DNA from: Chromera velia
Taxonomy: Eukaryota > Sar > Chromeraceae
Reading direction: 5' to 3'
DNA length: 45,006 nt
Assembly: GCA_018398765.1 (NCBI GenBank)
Contig: JAHBMJ010000070.1
Span: 12,501-57,506, forward strand
Shown: positions 34,701-44,455 of the stretch, one piece after another
Numbering within the stretch: the first letter of the stretch is position 1
Layout: each line of letters begins with the position of its first letter
Notes under the pieces: generated by a model
The model's input: only the letters and a program-made list of their open reading frames with translations
Told to the model about the DNA's origin: nothing
The model's database searches: none
Translations under genes and position numbers: made by a program

Positions 34701-35794
34701 CCACGGGGAGTCAACGCAGACCAGCAGCCAAGAAGGGAAATTGCCTTGACAGCACACGAGCTGCTGAGCCCCCTCATTCCTCCCCTTGCAGCGGAGATCA
34801 ACTTCCCACTGCACTGCATCAGGAGTTTCTGCACTACTGCAGCCACAGCCCCGTTCGCATCAGTCAGACCGCACAAAGCCCTGAAGTCTCTCCTCCCCAA
34901 CCGCTGTGAGGCTTCACTGAACTTCCAGAGAAGCTCGAAAGACTCCTCAGTCAATCTCACACTGTCCCCCCTCCCTCCCGATTCCTCCTCTTCCGTTGAC
35001 AAGGCAGAGACGGAATAACGGAGACAGCAGAGAACGAAGGCACACCACGCCGCAGAGTTCCATGCCTTGTCGTCTCCGTGCGAGAGGATGCGCTCCGCCC
35101 CCTTCTTTTCCTCCCACGCCTTTGCCTGCTCGACCATCAGTCTGAACTCATTCACACGCGGCCCCCCACCCAAGTGCCCCCGTCTCCCCTGCCCCCCGGC
35201 TTCGCTCAACGTCATGTGCTGGACAATCACTGTCGGACCCTTTCCGAAGTCTTTCACCACCGCCTTCACAGACACAGAGTCACCCACTCGGAGCATGATG
35301 GGTCCGGTTCGCAGAAGATCTTCCCTTTCTCCATGCGCGGAGGTGCAAGAGAGAAAGGGAATTGAGTCACGAGAACCCTGACCGGTCATCCGCCACCTAC
35401 CCAGCCAGCGAGAAATTTATGTGCTATCGATCGAGATATTTGGATGTTGGAGCTAGCAGTGGGACGAAATGCAGAGAAACGAGGAACGTCAAACAGAGAT
35501 GGGACAGAGGCGGAGACGTGAATGAAGCAAGTCTTGCGTGGAGAACGGGTATACTCGAGCACCCGTCTGCCATGCAGCACCGCGATCAGAATTCGCCCCT
35601 TCTAACTCACTTTTTGGTATGGCCAGCTCCATCGGCAGGGTCGTCGCCTCTTCACAGGTGTTTCTTTGAAGTGTGTCTTCGGATAGACGAAGTCTGATCG
35701 AGTCCCCAACTTCACGCGTGACGGTAGCCAGGCCCTCCAGGCGCCCAAGGACGGGGACAGCCGGATTCGCAGGCCTCTTGTCCTTGCCTTTCAT
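28702..35794 (-). CDS. ZNFX1-like SF1 helicase with NFX1 zinc fingers and two PARP domains
   Basis: Six minus-strand exons (35794-35611, 35328-33122, 32813-31858, 31770-31047, 30965-29124, 29082-28702) join in phase through GT-AG introns, giving about 2,097 residues. UPF1-type SF1 helicase: Walker A GPPGTGKT about 635-642; motif Ia VLTYKNHALDE about 682; motif II VEEAAE about 1181; motif III GDHEQLRP about 1207; motif V VDEFQGDEDD about 1385; motif VI RCVAQSRAR about 1418. Residues about 1460-1670 are Cys/His-rich NFX1-type zinc fingers (CGELCGCVKECRLHEC, CLRTLSCGHVCPNRC). PARP domain 1 (about 1740-1925) has H1786 (LFHGT), Y1817 (GVYFA) and E1906 (NDELIIYD), an intact H-Y-E triad. PARP domain 2 (about 1990-2097) has H2007 and Y2043, but Phe 2078 stands where the Glu is expected. 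An Asp/Glu/Ser-rich insertion fills helicase domain 1B (about 900-1060). ZNFX1-type helicases act in RNA surveillance and antiviral sensing, and PARPs use NAD+ to ADP-ribosylate targets. The fusion suggests RNA-triggered ADP-ribosylation, which is inference. Start chosen: ATG 35794. Confidence 0.85.
29083..29123 (-). other. Very short intron (41 nt) between the two PARP domains
   Basis: The donor GGCAG|GTTTTC and the acceptor AGGTCCAG|GGAGTGG, both phase 0, join the end of PARP domain 1 to the VEVVNNPQLLKEF start of PARP domain 2, which lies in another reading frame. Without this intron the second domain could not be translated with the first. A frameshift or a separate gene are the alternatives. 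Confidence 0.55.
30966..31046 (-). other. Short intron (81 nt) in the helicase-PARP gene, containing an in-frame TGA
   Basis: A TGA at about 31008-31006 interrupts an otherwise continuous frame between helicase motifs IV and V. An 81-nt intron (donor CGCAGG|GTTGAG, acceptor GGCCCCAG|GAGGGG, phase 0) removes it and leaves a linker of plausible length before VNVVTVDEFQG. The donor is weak. Confidence 0.4.
31771..31857 (-). other. Short intron (87 nt) in the helicase-PARP gene, containing an in-frame TAG
   Basis: The frame is otherwise continuous through a TAG at about 31802-31800. Removing 31857-31771 (donor CTGC|GTCATC, acceptor CCTCCGCAG|GATT, both phase 2) eliminates the stop and restores the frame to helicase motif II. 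The donor is weak; a nonsense mutation cannot be excluded. Confidence 0.45.
32814..33121 (-). other. Predicted second intron of the helicase-PARP gene
   Basis: The donor ACAGAG|GTCAGC and the acceptor GTTTCTCAG|GACCCG are both phase 0, with a pyrimidine-rich end. Length 308 nt. It separates the Walker A/Ia exon from the acidic-insert exon. Confidence 0.65.
35329..35610 (-). other. Predicted first intron of the helicase-PARP gene
   Basis: The donor AAAAA|GTGAGTTAG is strong and the acceptor GCATGGAG|AAAGGG follows a CT-rich tract. Both are phase 1 and join ELAIPK to the REDLLRTG segment. If instead translation began at the ATG at 35389, the N-terminus would differ. The splice model is preferred because the upstream frame stays open and has sensible composition. 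Confidence 0.55.
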
Positions 35795-36443
35795 TCTCCC
35801 AGCTCTGAGTTGAGGAGGAAGGTAAAGATACCTCGCAGAACTTCTCTGCCCCTTTACGGAGACGGGAGACGATTTGCACCACAAAGCTTCTCAGATTTGG
35901 TGAGTGCTACAGGATGAAAGTAAACGCCTGCATGCGAGGACACTTCAAAGACGAAGGGAGCCAAGTTCAGCACACTGAGAGACTCGAAATGATCAGCGTA
36001 TTGAACCACGCCGGGCTGTGCAGACCGTCTGTCACCAGCCGAGTCATTTCGGCCTTTTGGGGCGTCCATTTTGGTCGGTCCCCAAAAAACTGGACCATGC
36101 AGCCGCCAATCCCGGCTATGCCCCGGGGGCCTTTTGGGGCGTCCATTTTGGTCGGTCCCGACCAGATTCAGACAGCTATATATAGCATGCAGTCAGCTAG
36201 TACGTGAATTGAGGCAATGATGAGGGATGAAAGAGATGGAGCTGCATCGCAGACATCTGTGCTGCACTGAGAAGAATGTGCAGGCAAAATCGTGTCAACC
36301 ACTCTCGCTAGATCGCAATCCAATTGTGGACCTACTAATACGAGACGCTCCCCATACGCACAGCTACCTTTTTGTACCTGTAGAGAAAACTGACTGACCT
36401 TCGTTGTCTGTTTACAGACCCACATCATCGATCTGCTTCACAG
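35795..36443. promoter_or_regulatory. Divergent promoter region between the helicase-PARP and NB-ARC genes
   Basis: About 650 bp lie between two start codons pointing away from each other. A perfect 32-bp direct repeat (GGCCTTTTGGGGCGTCCATT and the following TTGGTCGGTCCC) lies at 36051-36082 and 36128-36159, 77 bp apart. The first copy also forms a TTTTGGGG/CCCCAAAA inverted repeat. Shared control of the two genes is plausible but unproven. Confidence 0.5.
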
Positions 36444-39400
36444 ATGGAAATCCCTCCACGGCTGCAGCAGCTGTTCAAGGAGGTGCCTGCAGAATGGCAC
36501 GCAACTGCTCTGAGGGCCTTGAAGGTCGCAGAGGCGTACGCAGGGACGGGCAACAGTGAAGGACGCCAAGGGACACGTCTGGTTGTGTGCAAGGTTGATG
36601 ACTTCCTTCCCAAGGGTGACGACGCTCAGACTGGGGTGGACGCAGCATCTCAGATAACAACCTCATATGGAGGTGTGAGCAAGGACAACATTCGGAAATT
36701 CCCCAAAGACATCAAGACTGAAGAGGGGAGGAGTGACTTGTGCGAACGGATGAACGACGACGGGGCACTCATCATTGACGGTCCAACCGGTGAGTTTGGG
36801 GCCTAGCTCTTGCTTCCCTCTAAAGTATCGGGTCTTACTGTCGTCTCACTGGCATTCATTCTGCCCTCTTCTCTGTGTCTCCCTTGTTCTCTCAGGTGAG
36901 TTTCGGGCCTCCGGTTTCCGTCTGAAGTACGAAGGGACAGCACCCTCCACTGGGGGGGGGCTAGGTGCAGCAGCTTCCCAGGAGTGTGCAAAGAATGTGC
37001 CCGCCTTCGTGGTGATGGTTTCAAAGGACGGTGCTATAAAGGTCTATGCAGGAAAAGCAGATCCTGTAGTCTGGAAGGGGGACAGAAAAGTAACGCCTCC
37101 CCAAATTCGTAAAAGATATCCCCCCAGCCTGAAACCGCGTAGAGGACAGGGAGGGGACGACTTTTTCTTTGGCAGAAAAGGACCCTTGGAGCAGCTGCTA
37201 GGATGGGTGGGCAGTGACAGAGAAGAGGGGGGGGGGCAGGGTGTCAGCGAAAGTTTTGTGCAGGGAGAGCCGTTCATCCTCATCTCGGGAATTGGGGGGG
37301 TGGGCAAGAGTCAGTTGGCCTGCGAGGTGCTCCACCGTTGCGAGTTGCCTCTGACAAAGATTTGGATCAACGCAGCCTCGCCTGAGCGTTTGCAGAGAGA
37401 GTTAGAGCAGCTTTGCGAAGACTTCAAGGAGGTGGGGGTAGCAGTCTCCAGTAGTTCTCAGCTGCGTGGGTGGTTGGAGAGAAACCGTCACTGGATTCTG
37501 GTGGTGGACAATTTAGAAGACCCAGAGCTTCTATGGGATTTCATTCCGAAAAACCATAACGGCACAGTGGTGATCACCTCTCGTGATGATTCCAATCCCA
37601 TGACACCCCCTCCCAAAACGATGAGACTCGACACACTGCAACTCCCAGATGCCCAGATACTTCTTCAGACACTCGGAAAGAGGCCCGATGACGTCAGTGG
37701 TTCCGAAAAGCTTGCAAAGGTTCTCGGTTGTCTGCCTCTAGGCCTCGTGATGGCTTCCTCCCTTGTCGCACAGAAGAGAGGGATGCTGTCTTTCTCTGCT
37801 CTGGCAGAAAGAGTCGAATCAGAGAGGGAAGAGGTGGTGGCGTTCCTGGAGAGCATAGGGGAAGTGCAGGAATGGACTGGGTATCAGCACAGCATCATTA
37901 GTCTGTGGAGACAGCAGAGGGAATTCCTTTGTGAAAATGGGCTGAAGAGGGCAGCCGTGGTGATGGAGTGTCTCTCCTTCGCAGACAGAACCGAAATCTC
38001 TCACGAGATCTGTCAAATGGTCAGCCGGCGTATAGCGCGGCGTCGAATGAAGGAATTGACTCCATGAAGACGAAAGCGCTTGTCCAAACTGCAGCACTTT
38101 GTTTGAGCATTCATTTATTTATGCATCCATTCATTCATTCATTCATTCATTTACCCATTCTCTCAATCACTTAATCAATCATTCGATCAATCCAGTCGAC
38201 CATCAATCGCCCGTGAATTTATTTCTTCATTCATCCATGCGCTCATCATTCTTCTTCATGGTTCTTCGTGATGCACGTAGACTGGGAGTCCTCGAACGAC
38301 AACCCAGCGCTGATGGTTTCCCACTGAGCGAACGTTTGTATCTTGACATTTTACTTTCCCTGCCTGTCTCGCTCGCAGATATTTGAGACGTGCAAAGCCA
38401 AGGACGGCAACACGGGTTATGGCGTGCAGTCCGGAAATTTCTCTTCCTGTGTCAACGCTCTTCCTGCGCAGTCTCTCTGTACAAGACTGTCAGAGGAACA
38501 GAAAGCAGAAAACAAACGAGGAGGTTTGGGGGGGTCAATTGTGCCTACCGGGTTTCAGAGAGAGGAGTTTGCAGTGAAACAGTGGTACACCATTCATGAG
38601 CTCACGCAGCTTGCCGTCCGTATGGAAATGCGAAGAAAATTGGGNNGGGGGGGGCACAGCTTCAGAGGAGAAAGAGCGTTTCAATCTAATGGCATGGGCG
38701 ATGTTTGTGGGCAGACGCACGAGCAGGTGGGAGCCCGAAGATCTCGAATGCAGATTTCCCACACCGTCAGGCAGGCACACCCACCAGCTGCAACTGTTGA
38801 AAAGATGGGCCCACGCGGTTGAGAAGAAAGAGGCGTGGGCAGAGGTGGAGGTTGGGGAGGTGAGGGCGCTGATGCTGTTGTGTCTCTGGTTTGAGAGACT
38901 GTTCTTCCAAGTCCACTGGAGTCAGCGTATCCTGCGTCCGTGGCTATTGAACGAAATCGAGAAGCACTGGTCTAAAAGTCGATCTCAGTCTGGTTCTGTG
39001 CTTGTTGCAGAAATTGTCAGAGAGTGCCTCCTCGAAGTCGTGTACGATGAGAAAGTGCACCTCGGAAAGGCGGTTGCCGTTCTTGCGCACATTCTTCGGA
39101 GTTTCATATGGGGCGATGTCGAGTGGCAGGGGACTTTGTTTGCACACATCGCGAGGGACAGACAAGACTCTGTCTCTCTACCCTACCGATCTCTCATCAG
39201 AATGCTGTCTCTGAAGATCCCCCACCTTTCTATCAGACCCAGAATCCCCCTTCTGCTAATCAGCGCTCGTCATCACCTCCAAGAGGGGGATGGCGAGGGG
39301 GCTGCTCGGCTCCTTCTCCTGTTGACCGACGATGTGAGCAAAAGAGGAGTCTCAGAGTTAAAGGGATTCATTCAAGAGATTAAGCCGTCTCTTCAAGATG

Positions 39401-41055
39401 CCCTCTCCCTTCTCCAGAATACCCAAGACGCAGCATGGCACTCTGCCCCTCGAGTCTCTGCTTCCCGCTCCTATGTTGTCAAACAGATCACAAAGGAACC
39501 CCCCAATAGTGATCTCATCTCACGGCGTCACCTCTTCGCCTCTCTTGTATGCAAGGCCGGACTTGAGCGGCTCCTCGGGTACCGCGCTCGCTCTGCAGAG
39601 ACTCTGGGCATGGCCTCCGCGCTGTTGCCCGACCGTTTCTCTGACGGCTTCCGCGGTCAGTTAAGCGCTGTCCTTCCGACCCTTGCGAGTGGCAGCGGTA
39701 TCCGTATCGAGTCTGCCAGTGCAGCCGCGGACCGTTTCTCCCCCGACACTTCCCCAGTGGACTGTGAAGATCTCTCTGCATTCTTCAGAGCAAGAAACGC
39801 GATGTGGACAGAGGTCGGAAACAAGAAACCCACGCAGACCCCCACCGCAAGAGCGATGGGAAGGGGCTGCCTCGAAGTAGCAGCATCGATAGACCAGGCA
39901 GTACAGCAGAGTCGGAAAGTTGCCGAAAAGAGGTTTGAGGAGGACCGCCGTCTTGCGAGGCTATTTGATTTTTTGGACCTCATGGTCGTGGGTGAGTATG
40001 CAGAGGCACACGCACGTCTTGTGCCTGTCTTTCTCAGCACTCTGACCGCAGAGGGGGAGAACAGTCCCTGGGACTGGAAAGCACGGTTCCAACTCTTCGT
40101 GCTCCTCGCATACATCCAGCTTATCCCTCAGCTCTCACAGCAGCAGTTGGAGAGTGGGGGGATCTCCTTACCTAACCCAGAGCTAGCACTTCAGACGTTC
40201 AGCCACAAGGTCTCTCGAGGCTTCCCAGGAAGGTCAAACAAGTTAGCAAGTCTCCAGAGGATGTTCAGTGAGGCCCCCTCTCTGTATCGCTACGAGCTCT
40301 TTGAGTTTCTTGTGTGGCGCGCAGTCGACAAATTCGTTTCCGAGGTGTGTGGAGAGGGGGACGGGAGTCTTGAGGGAAGCTGCCTAGAGGCACTCGAGCT
40401 CGATTTGCAGGAGGCAGTGGGGGGGGAAGACACATTGGGGTGGACGGGGTGGGAGAGAGAGACAGCTCGAAGCGTTTCGTTCTATCCAGAATTCGAAAAG
40501 TGGAGACTTTTGCATCCAACGAATAGAGGAATTCTCTACTGGCTGCTCCCTGCTTCAGTCCGTCTCCTGCAGGAGAGGGGGCAAGTCGAGAGAGTCTCGG
40601 AGTTCGAGAGAATGGGAGAGATTTGCATGGTGATGGAATCTGATTCAGAGCCTTTGGAGGTTCACCGAGAGTCGGTAGAGAGAGAGGAAAGTCCGCCTGT
40701 TGCAGCACTTGAGAGAAGGAAGAGTGTTGTGTGGGCAGAGGTCAAGGCAGCGTTAAAGGAACGAAACAAAAAAAGAAAAGGGGGAGAACCGCCGCTTTTG
40801 CTGGAGCTTCCCAGAAAATTCAAAGAGCTCTCTTTTCTGGAGGATAAATTCCACATTGAAGGAGCTCGTTTCATCTCTTCCGTATCACAGGAGAGTCTCT
40901 CTAGGAAGTCTGTATTCTTCTCAACGATCATGACGATGAACTTCAGGCAGATGTCCCACGACGATTGTATGGAGTCGAAAAAGCTGAAAGACCTCTCACC
41001 GGACGAGCCCATTCACAACAGACTCTTTCTCCGGGTGGTGTGGAATGAAGATTGA
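36444..41055 (+). CDS. NLR-like STAND protein: DisA_N/DAC-like domain, NB-ARC ATPase, helical C-terminus
   Basis: Exons 36444-36789, 36896-38019 and 38379-41055 join by phase-consistent GT-AG introns, giving about 1,380 residues. Residues 20-170 resemble DisA_N (DAC-type) nucleotide-binding domains. There is an N-terminal helix with ALRALKVAEAYA, a strand TRLVVCKVDD, the DGA signature in DDGALIID (106-108), then GGGLGAAAS and FVVMVSKDGAIKVYAGK. The RHR motif needed for diadenylate synthesis is not seen; GGLGAAAS stands in its place, so sensing is likelier than synthesis. NB-ARC: FFFGRKGPLEQL (about 205), P-loop GIGGVGKS 247-254, Walker B ILVVDNLED about 316, RNBS-B TVVITSRD about 339, GLPL-type LGCLPLGL about 392, and after the winged helix YTIHELTQLAVR. 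The remaining 800 residues are mostly helical, TPR-like in look but without clear repeats. STAND ATPases switch by oligomerising on ligand binding. Undetermined bases at 38645-38646 break the frame inside a G-run. Confidence 0.8.
36790..36895 (+). other. First intron of the NB-ARC gene (106 nt)
   Basis: Donor ACCG|GTGAGT and acceptor TTCTCTCAG|GTGAGT, phase 1, join DGPTG to EFRASGF. The intron's first bases (GTGAGTTTGGGGCC) nearly duplicate the first bases of exon 2 (GTGAGTTTCGGGCC). Confidence 0.85.
38020..38378 (+). other. Second intron of the NB-ARC gene, with CATT microsatellite
   Basis: Donor CAAATG|GTCAGC and acceptor GCTCGCAG|ATATTT, phase 0, length 359 nt. The interior has a (CATT)n run at about 38105-38150 and related CAAT words, and stops in the coding frame. 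Splicing joins EICQM to IFETCKAKDG inside the predicted winged-helix region. Confidence 0.65.
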
Positions 41056-41350
41056 TTGACTGATTGCATGAAGGCTGTGAGGAAAAAGCCAGCTGTAGAA
41101 AATCACAAGCCTTTTCCTCGCCTCAACACCCTCGCTTGTGAAAAACTCCGATCGGGAAGCCAAAAATAGCCAAAATTCTTGTGTTTCCCGTTTTGTCTTT
41201 TTCTCTTTCTATCTTTCTGTCTTTCTTCGTTCGATCGTTTGTTCTTTGGTTCTTTCGTTCTTTTTTTTGTTTCATTCTTTTTTTATTTTCTTCTTCTTCT
41301 TCTTCTTCTTCTTCTTCTTCCTCCTCCTTCCTTCCTTCCTTCCTTCCTTC

Positions 41351-41385
<35 letters not shown>

Positions 41386-42545
41386 TAACTTCTTTCTTTC
41401 CTTTCCTTCCTTCCTTCCTTCCTTCCTTTTTTCTTTCTTTCTTTGTTTGTTTGTTTGTTTGTTTAATTTTTTGTTTGTTTGTTTGTTTGTTTGTCTGTTT
41501 TGCGTGTTCTTCATTTATTTGTTTGATGATGATGGCAACTTTTCTGATTCTTTTGAAAGCCGCTTTTTTTTAAAAAAAAGAATCATGATGCATGTAAATT
41601 ACTTAAGGGTTAAAAGAAGGGAGTTTATTTATATTACATACTATGGCACAGTTTTTCAGTTATCAATTGCCAGTAAACTTGTTGTTGTTTTCAAACAGAA
41701 CTTGAAAAATGTGTTGTTCAATTAATTGTTGTTGATATGTTAGATATATAATTAATTTATTGATGTCAATTAAATTCTAGAGTAAATTTTAATTTCCTAA
41801 ATGGAGCTTTAATGAATGAACAACTGCTAGAACAACTGTTGTTTTAACTTCTTTAAATGTTACTTTACTATTGTTCTATTCTCCGAGTCGATATCTTATA
41901 ATAATAAACAATTGTTCTTGGCTACGATATTGCATTGATAATTCGATTGAATTGTACACTTGTTGTTTCACTGCTGTACGGTGTTGAACTATGTTAACAC
42001 AGTACTAATAGCTGTTGATGGCACTGCACATGTTGTTACATCTCTATTTCGTTTAATTTCATTAATTTAAAAAAATGTATACCTAGATGTATACCCTTTT
42101 TTCCGTGTAATTCTAATTTAAAAATTGGTTCCAAACTATTAGCTCCTTATATATTTTTAGCGTGCTAGTTAGCGTCTTTACTTATAACTTGATTGATTAA
42201 TAAATCATGTAGCATTGAAATTAGAAGTCTTTTTTATTGACTTGAACTGACTGAGAATTTGAAAAATAAAGGGAAACGTTACCCTTTGGTGATCGAATCG
42301 GTCATGCTAGGCACACCCGTTACTAGAATGCAATCTTTTTTTCAGAGTTATCAATGATGATTTCAAATTAGTATCGATCATTTCTTAGTTGTCTGCTAGG
42401 TTGTCTACTTGCATTTACTGTCTCAACATTGAAACTCCAAGCTTAACAAGCTTAAACATGCCTAAACTTTAAAGCGCGCTTGGGCCCGGCATCGTCAAAC
42501 ATAATAATCTGCCCGCATTGGCATGAGGAGGCAAGGAGTAGGGCG
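41056..42545. repeat. Polypyrimidine microsatellite block, then AT-rich spacer
   Basis: 41190-41515 is almost purely pyrimidine or T/G on this strand: (CTT)n at 41290-41320, (CCTT)n at 41326-41352, (CTTT)n at about 41353-41387, further CCTT units, then (GTTT)n at about 41440-41495. The long open frames there are artefacts. 41570-42500 is AT-rich, with several ACAACTG/CAATTGTT words and no gene. It is the shared 3' space of two convergent genes. Confidence 0.8.
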
Positions 42546-42774
42546 CTAGTATTGGAGCCCTGTCTTCTTTCCCTCGTGGCATACGACTGAGTCTGCCCCG
42601 AAGTTTCCCTTGAGGATCTGCCTGAGGCGGGCCTCGTCGACGTCCCTCATGACGCGGTTGTCTTTTTTGAAGACATTCGAGTACTTTTCGTTGGCATTCG
42701 TGTCTGAATACTCAAAGTACCTGTGGAGGAGAGGGAATGAAACAAGATCAGGAGGAAGGAAAGAGGCAAACACG

Positions 42775-42826
<52 letters not shown>

Positions 42827-44455
42827 CCTACAATCACATACTTTGAAGATGTTAGATCATGGGAGGTGCTGAGAGGGGAGGCGGGAAACAGCGAAGAAGG
42901 AAGCGAGCACAATGCGGCAAATTCTTCTCTCAGCCAGGACAGATGGCCTGACTATCATGCGCCCAGAGGCGGGGCCCTCCACATCCCTCGCCTCTCTTTT
43001 GTGATTCCTTCTGCCAGTGTCAACTACTTCGATCGGTACCCTTCGGTTGAAAAGACGTCCATGTGTTTTCGCTTCAGATTTTTCATTAATCATTTCCTTC
43101 GCGAATTGTTTCTGTCTTGCATAATTTGAGCTTCTTTTCTCCCCGCCTCTGTCCTTTTCTCTCTTTCCTCTCTTCCTCTTCTTATCTCGCCCCTCTGTTC
43201 TTTCCTCTTCTCTTCTCTCTTCTTGTCTGGCCTTTCTTCTCTTCTTTCCAGGATCTGTCAAATGCGGAGAGTCGACGTACCCATACATGAACATAGTCTA
43301 AATCTTCTTTCCTTCTTTTACTCCCTTTTACTTTGAAATTCTTCCACAGATGTTTCAAATGCATCCCCACATTTTCCGAAAGAGGCAGTGCAAGGTTTGC
43401 CGGCAGAACCGAAAGAGGCCAAGGAGAGATCGCAGGGCGGGAAGGCGGTGTCGCAGGGGAATTTGCGAAATTAAAAAAAGAGTGTCGATGAAAAAAAGGT
43501 TCTAGCTGCTGACGTACCAGCTATCAGGTCCTGTTCTGAAGACTGCAGTGAGTCGGACCCAGTGGGCCATGAAGGACATGGCGTCAGGAGGGTCGGGGCC
43601 GTACATCCATGCGTTCAGGTAGAACGGCTCTGTGAGAAGGATGATGGGCGTTTTGTCAAGTGCCGCTCTCGAGGCCTTCTTTGCTGCGATTCTCTCTCTG
43701 GGAGTGCGTACGGTCGGGAGCTGCTTCAACTTTTCGATGATGTCGCCCTCGTCCATCTTCTCTGCTTCTGAGCACCCTTCTGGCAGGACTGTTGAGAGAA
43801 TGTCCATCAGGGCGCCGCTCGTGGACCCTCCCTTCATTGCGCTGGGGCCTGCAGACATCAGAAGGTTGGTCTCCTCGTTCAGGGCGTAGGCCAGAATCGC
43901 GTCTGGCGCCCTCATGTTACCCAGGTCGTCTTCCTTGACTCTCAGTTTTCCGGTCTTCATATTTATGATGGTTTCTGGAGCATCGTCAAATCCGTTGTCC
44001 TCTTGGTACCATTTGGAGGTATCCTGCATCCTTTTTGGCCATTTGCCGTGGCAGTAGATCTGTCGGAACAGACGCACGTAGATCTCGGGGTGCACTGCTG
44101 CGAGCATGCGAACGATGCTCATGAAACCGCACCAATTCGCACGTCCTTGCGTGATCTTTTCCCAGTAGTCCCCTTGCACGACGCGTTTGATGCTTCTCGT
44201 GACTGCGGCATGACTCCATCTCCCTGTGGTGCCCCACTTGTCTGCATTCGGACACTGCGCCTTCTGGTCCAGAAGGTCCAGTTCAGTCTGGAGCTCTGCG
44301 GAGGATCTGGACTTTTTCTCCAATTGGAAGAAGGAGGAGGAGGAGGAGGAAGCGGACAAGGACTGGGTGCTGTACAAACAGAGGCAGACAAAAAGAGCCA
44401 CAAGGACGGTCAATGACGACCACCTCGCTTCTCCGCGTCCCGCTCCGATTGGCAT
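42546..44455 (-). CDS. Signal-anchored or secreted papain-fold cysteine protease-like protein
   Basis: Two exons, 44455-43518 and 42720-42546, join in phase 2 through a 797-nt intron (donor CTG|GTACGTC, acceptor CTCCACAG|GTACTTT), giving 370 residues. Residues 12-34 are a hydrophobic signal peptide or anchor (LTVLVALFVCLCLYS), then a Ser-run. A papain-like set is visible. Gln 103 and Cys 109 in TQGRANWCGFMS have the six-residue Gln-to-Cys spacing of papain-type enzymes. His 298 lies in AHWVRLTAV, and Asp 319 in YFEYSD is created only by splicing. A Cys-His-Asp thiol protease or related acyltransferase entering the secretory pathway is inferred. I do not recognise the family and overall similarity to known proteases cannot be judged by eye. 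The start at 44455 is the first Met before the hydrophobic segment. Confidence 0.65.
42721..43517 (-). other. Intron of the protease-like gene, with CA/GA microsatellite
   Basis: Strong donor (GTACGTCA) and CT-rich acceptor (CCTCTCCTCCACAG). On the plus strand it contains (CA)n at about 42779-42807 followed by (GA)n at 42808-42826. The short frames inside have no domain. Confidence 0.7.

Noticed and set aside
34164-35018. 284-codon plus-strand frame
   Set aside because: Antisense to the helicase N-terminal exon and without recognisable features.
41138-41725. 195-codon Phe/Leu-rich frame
   Set aside because: It is the translation of polypyrimidine microsatellites.
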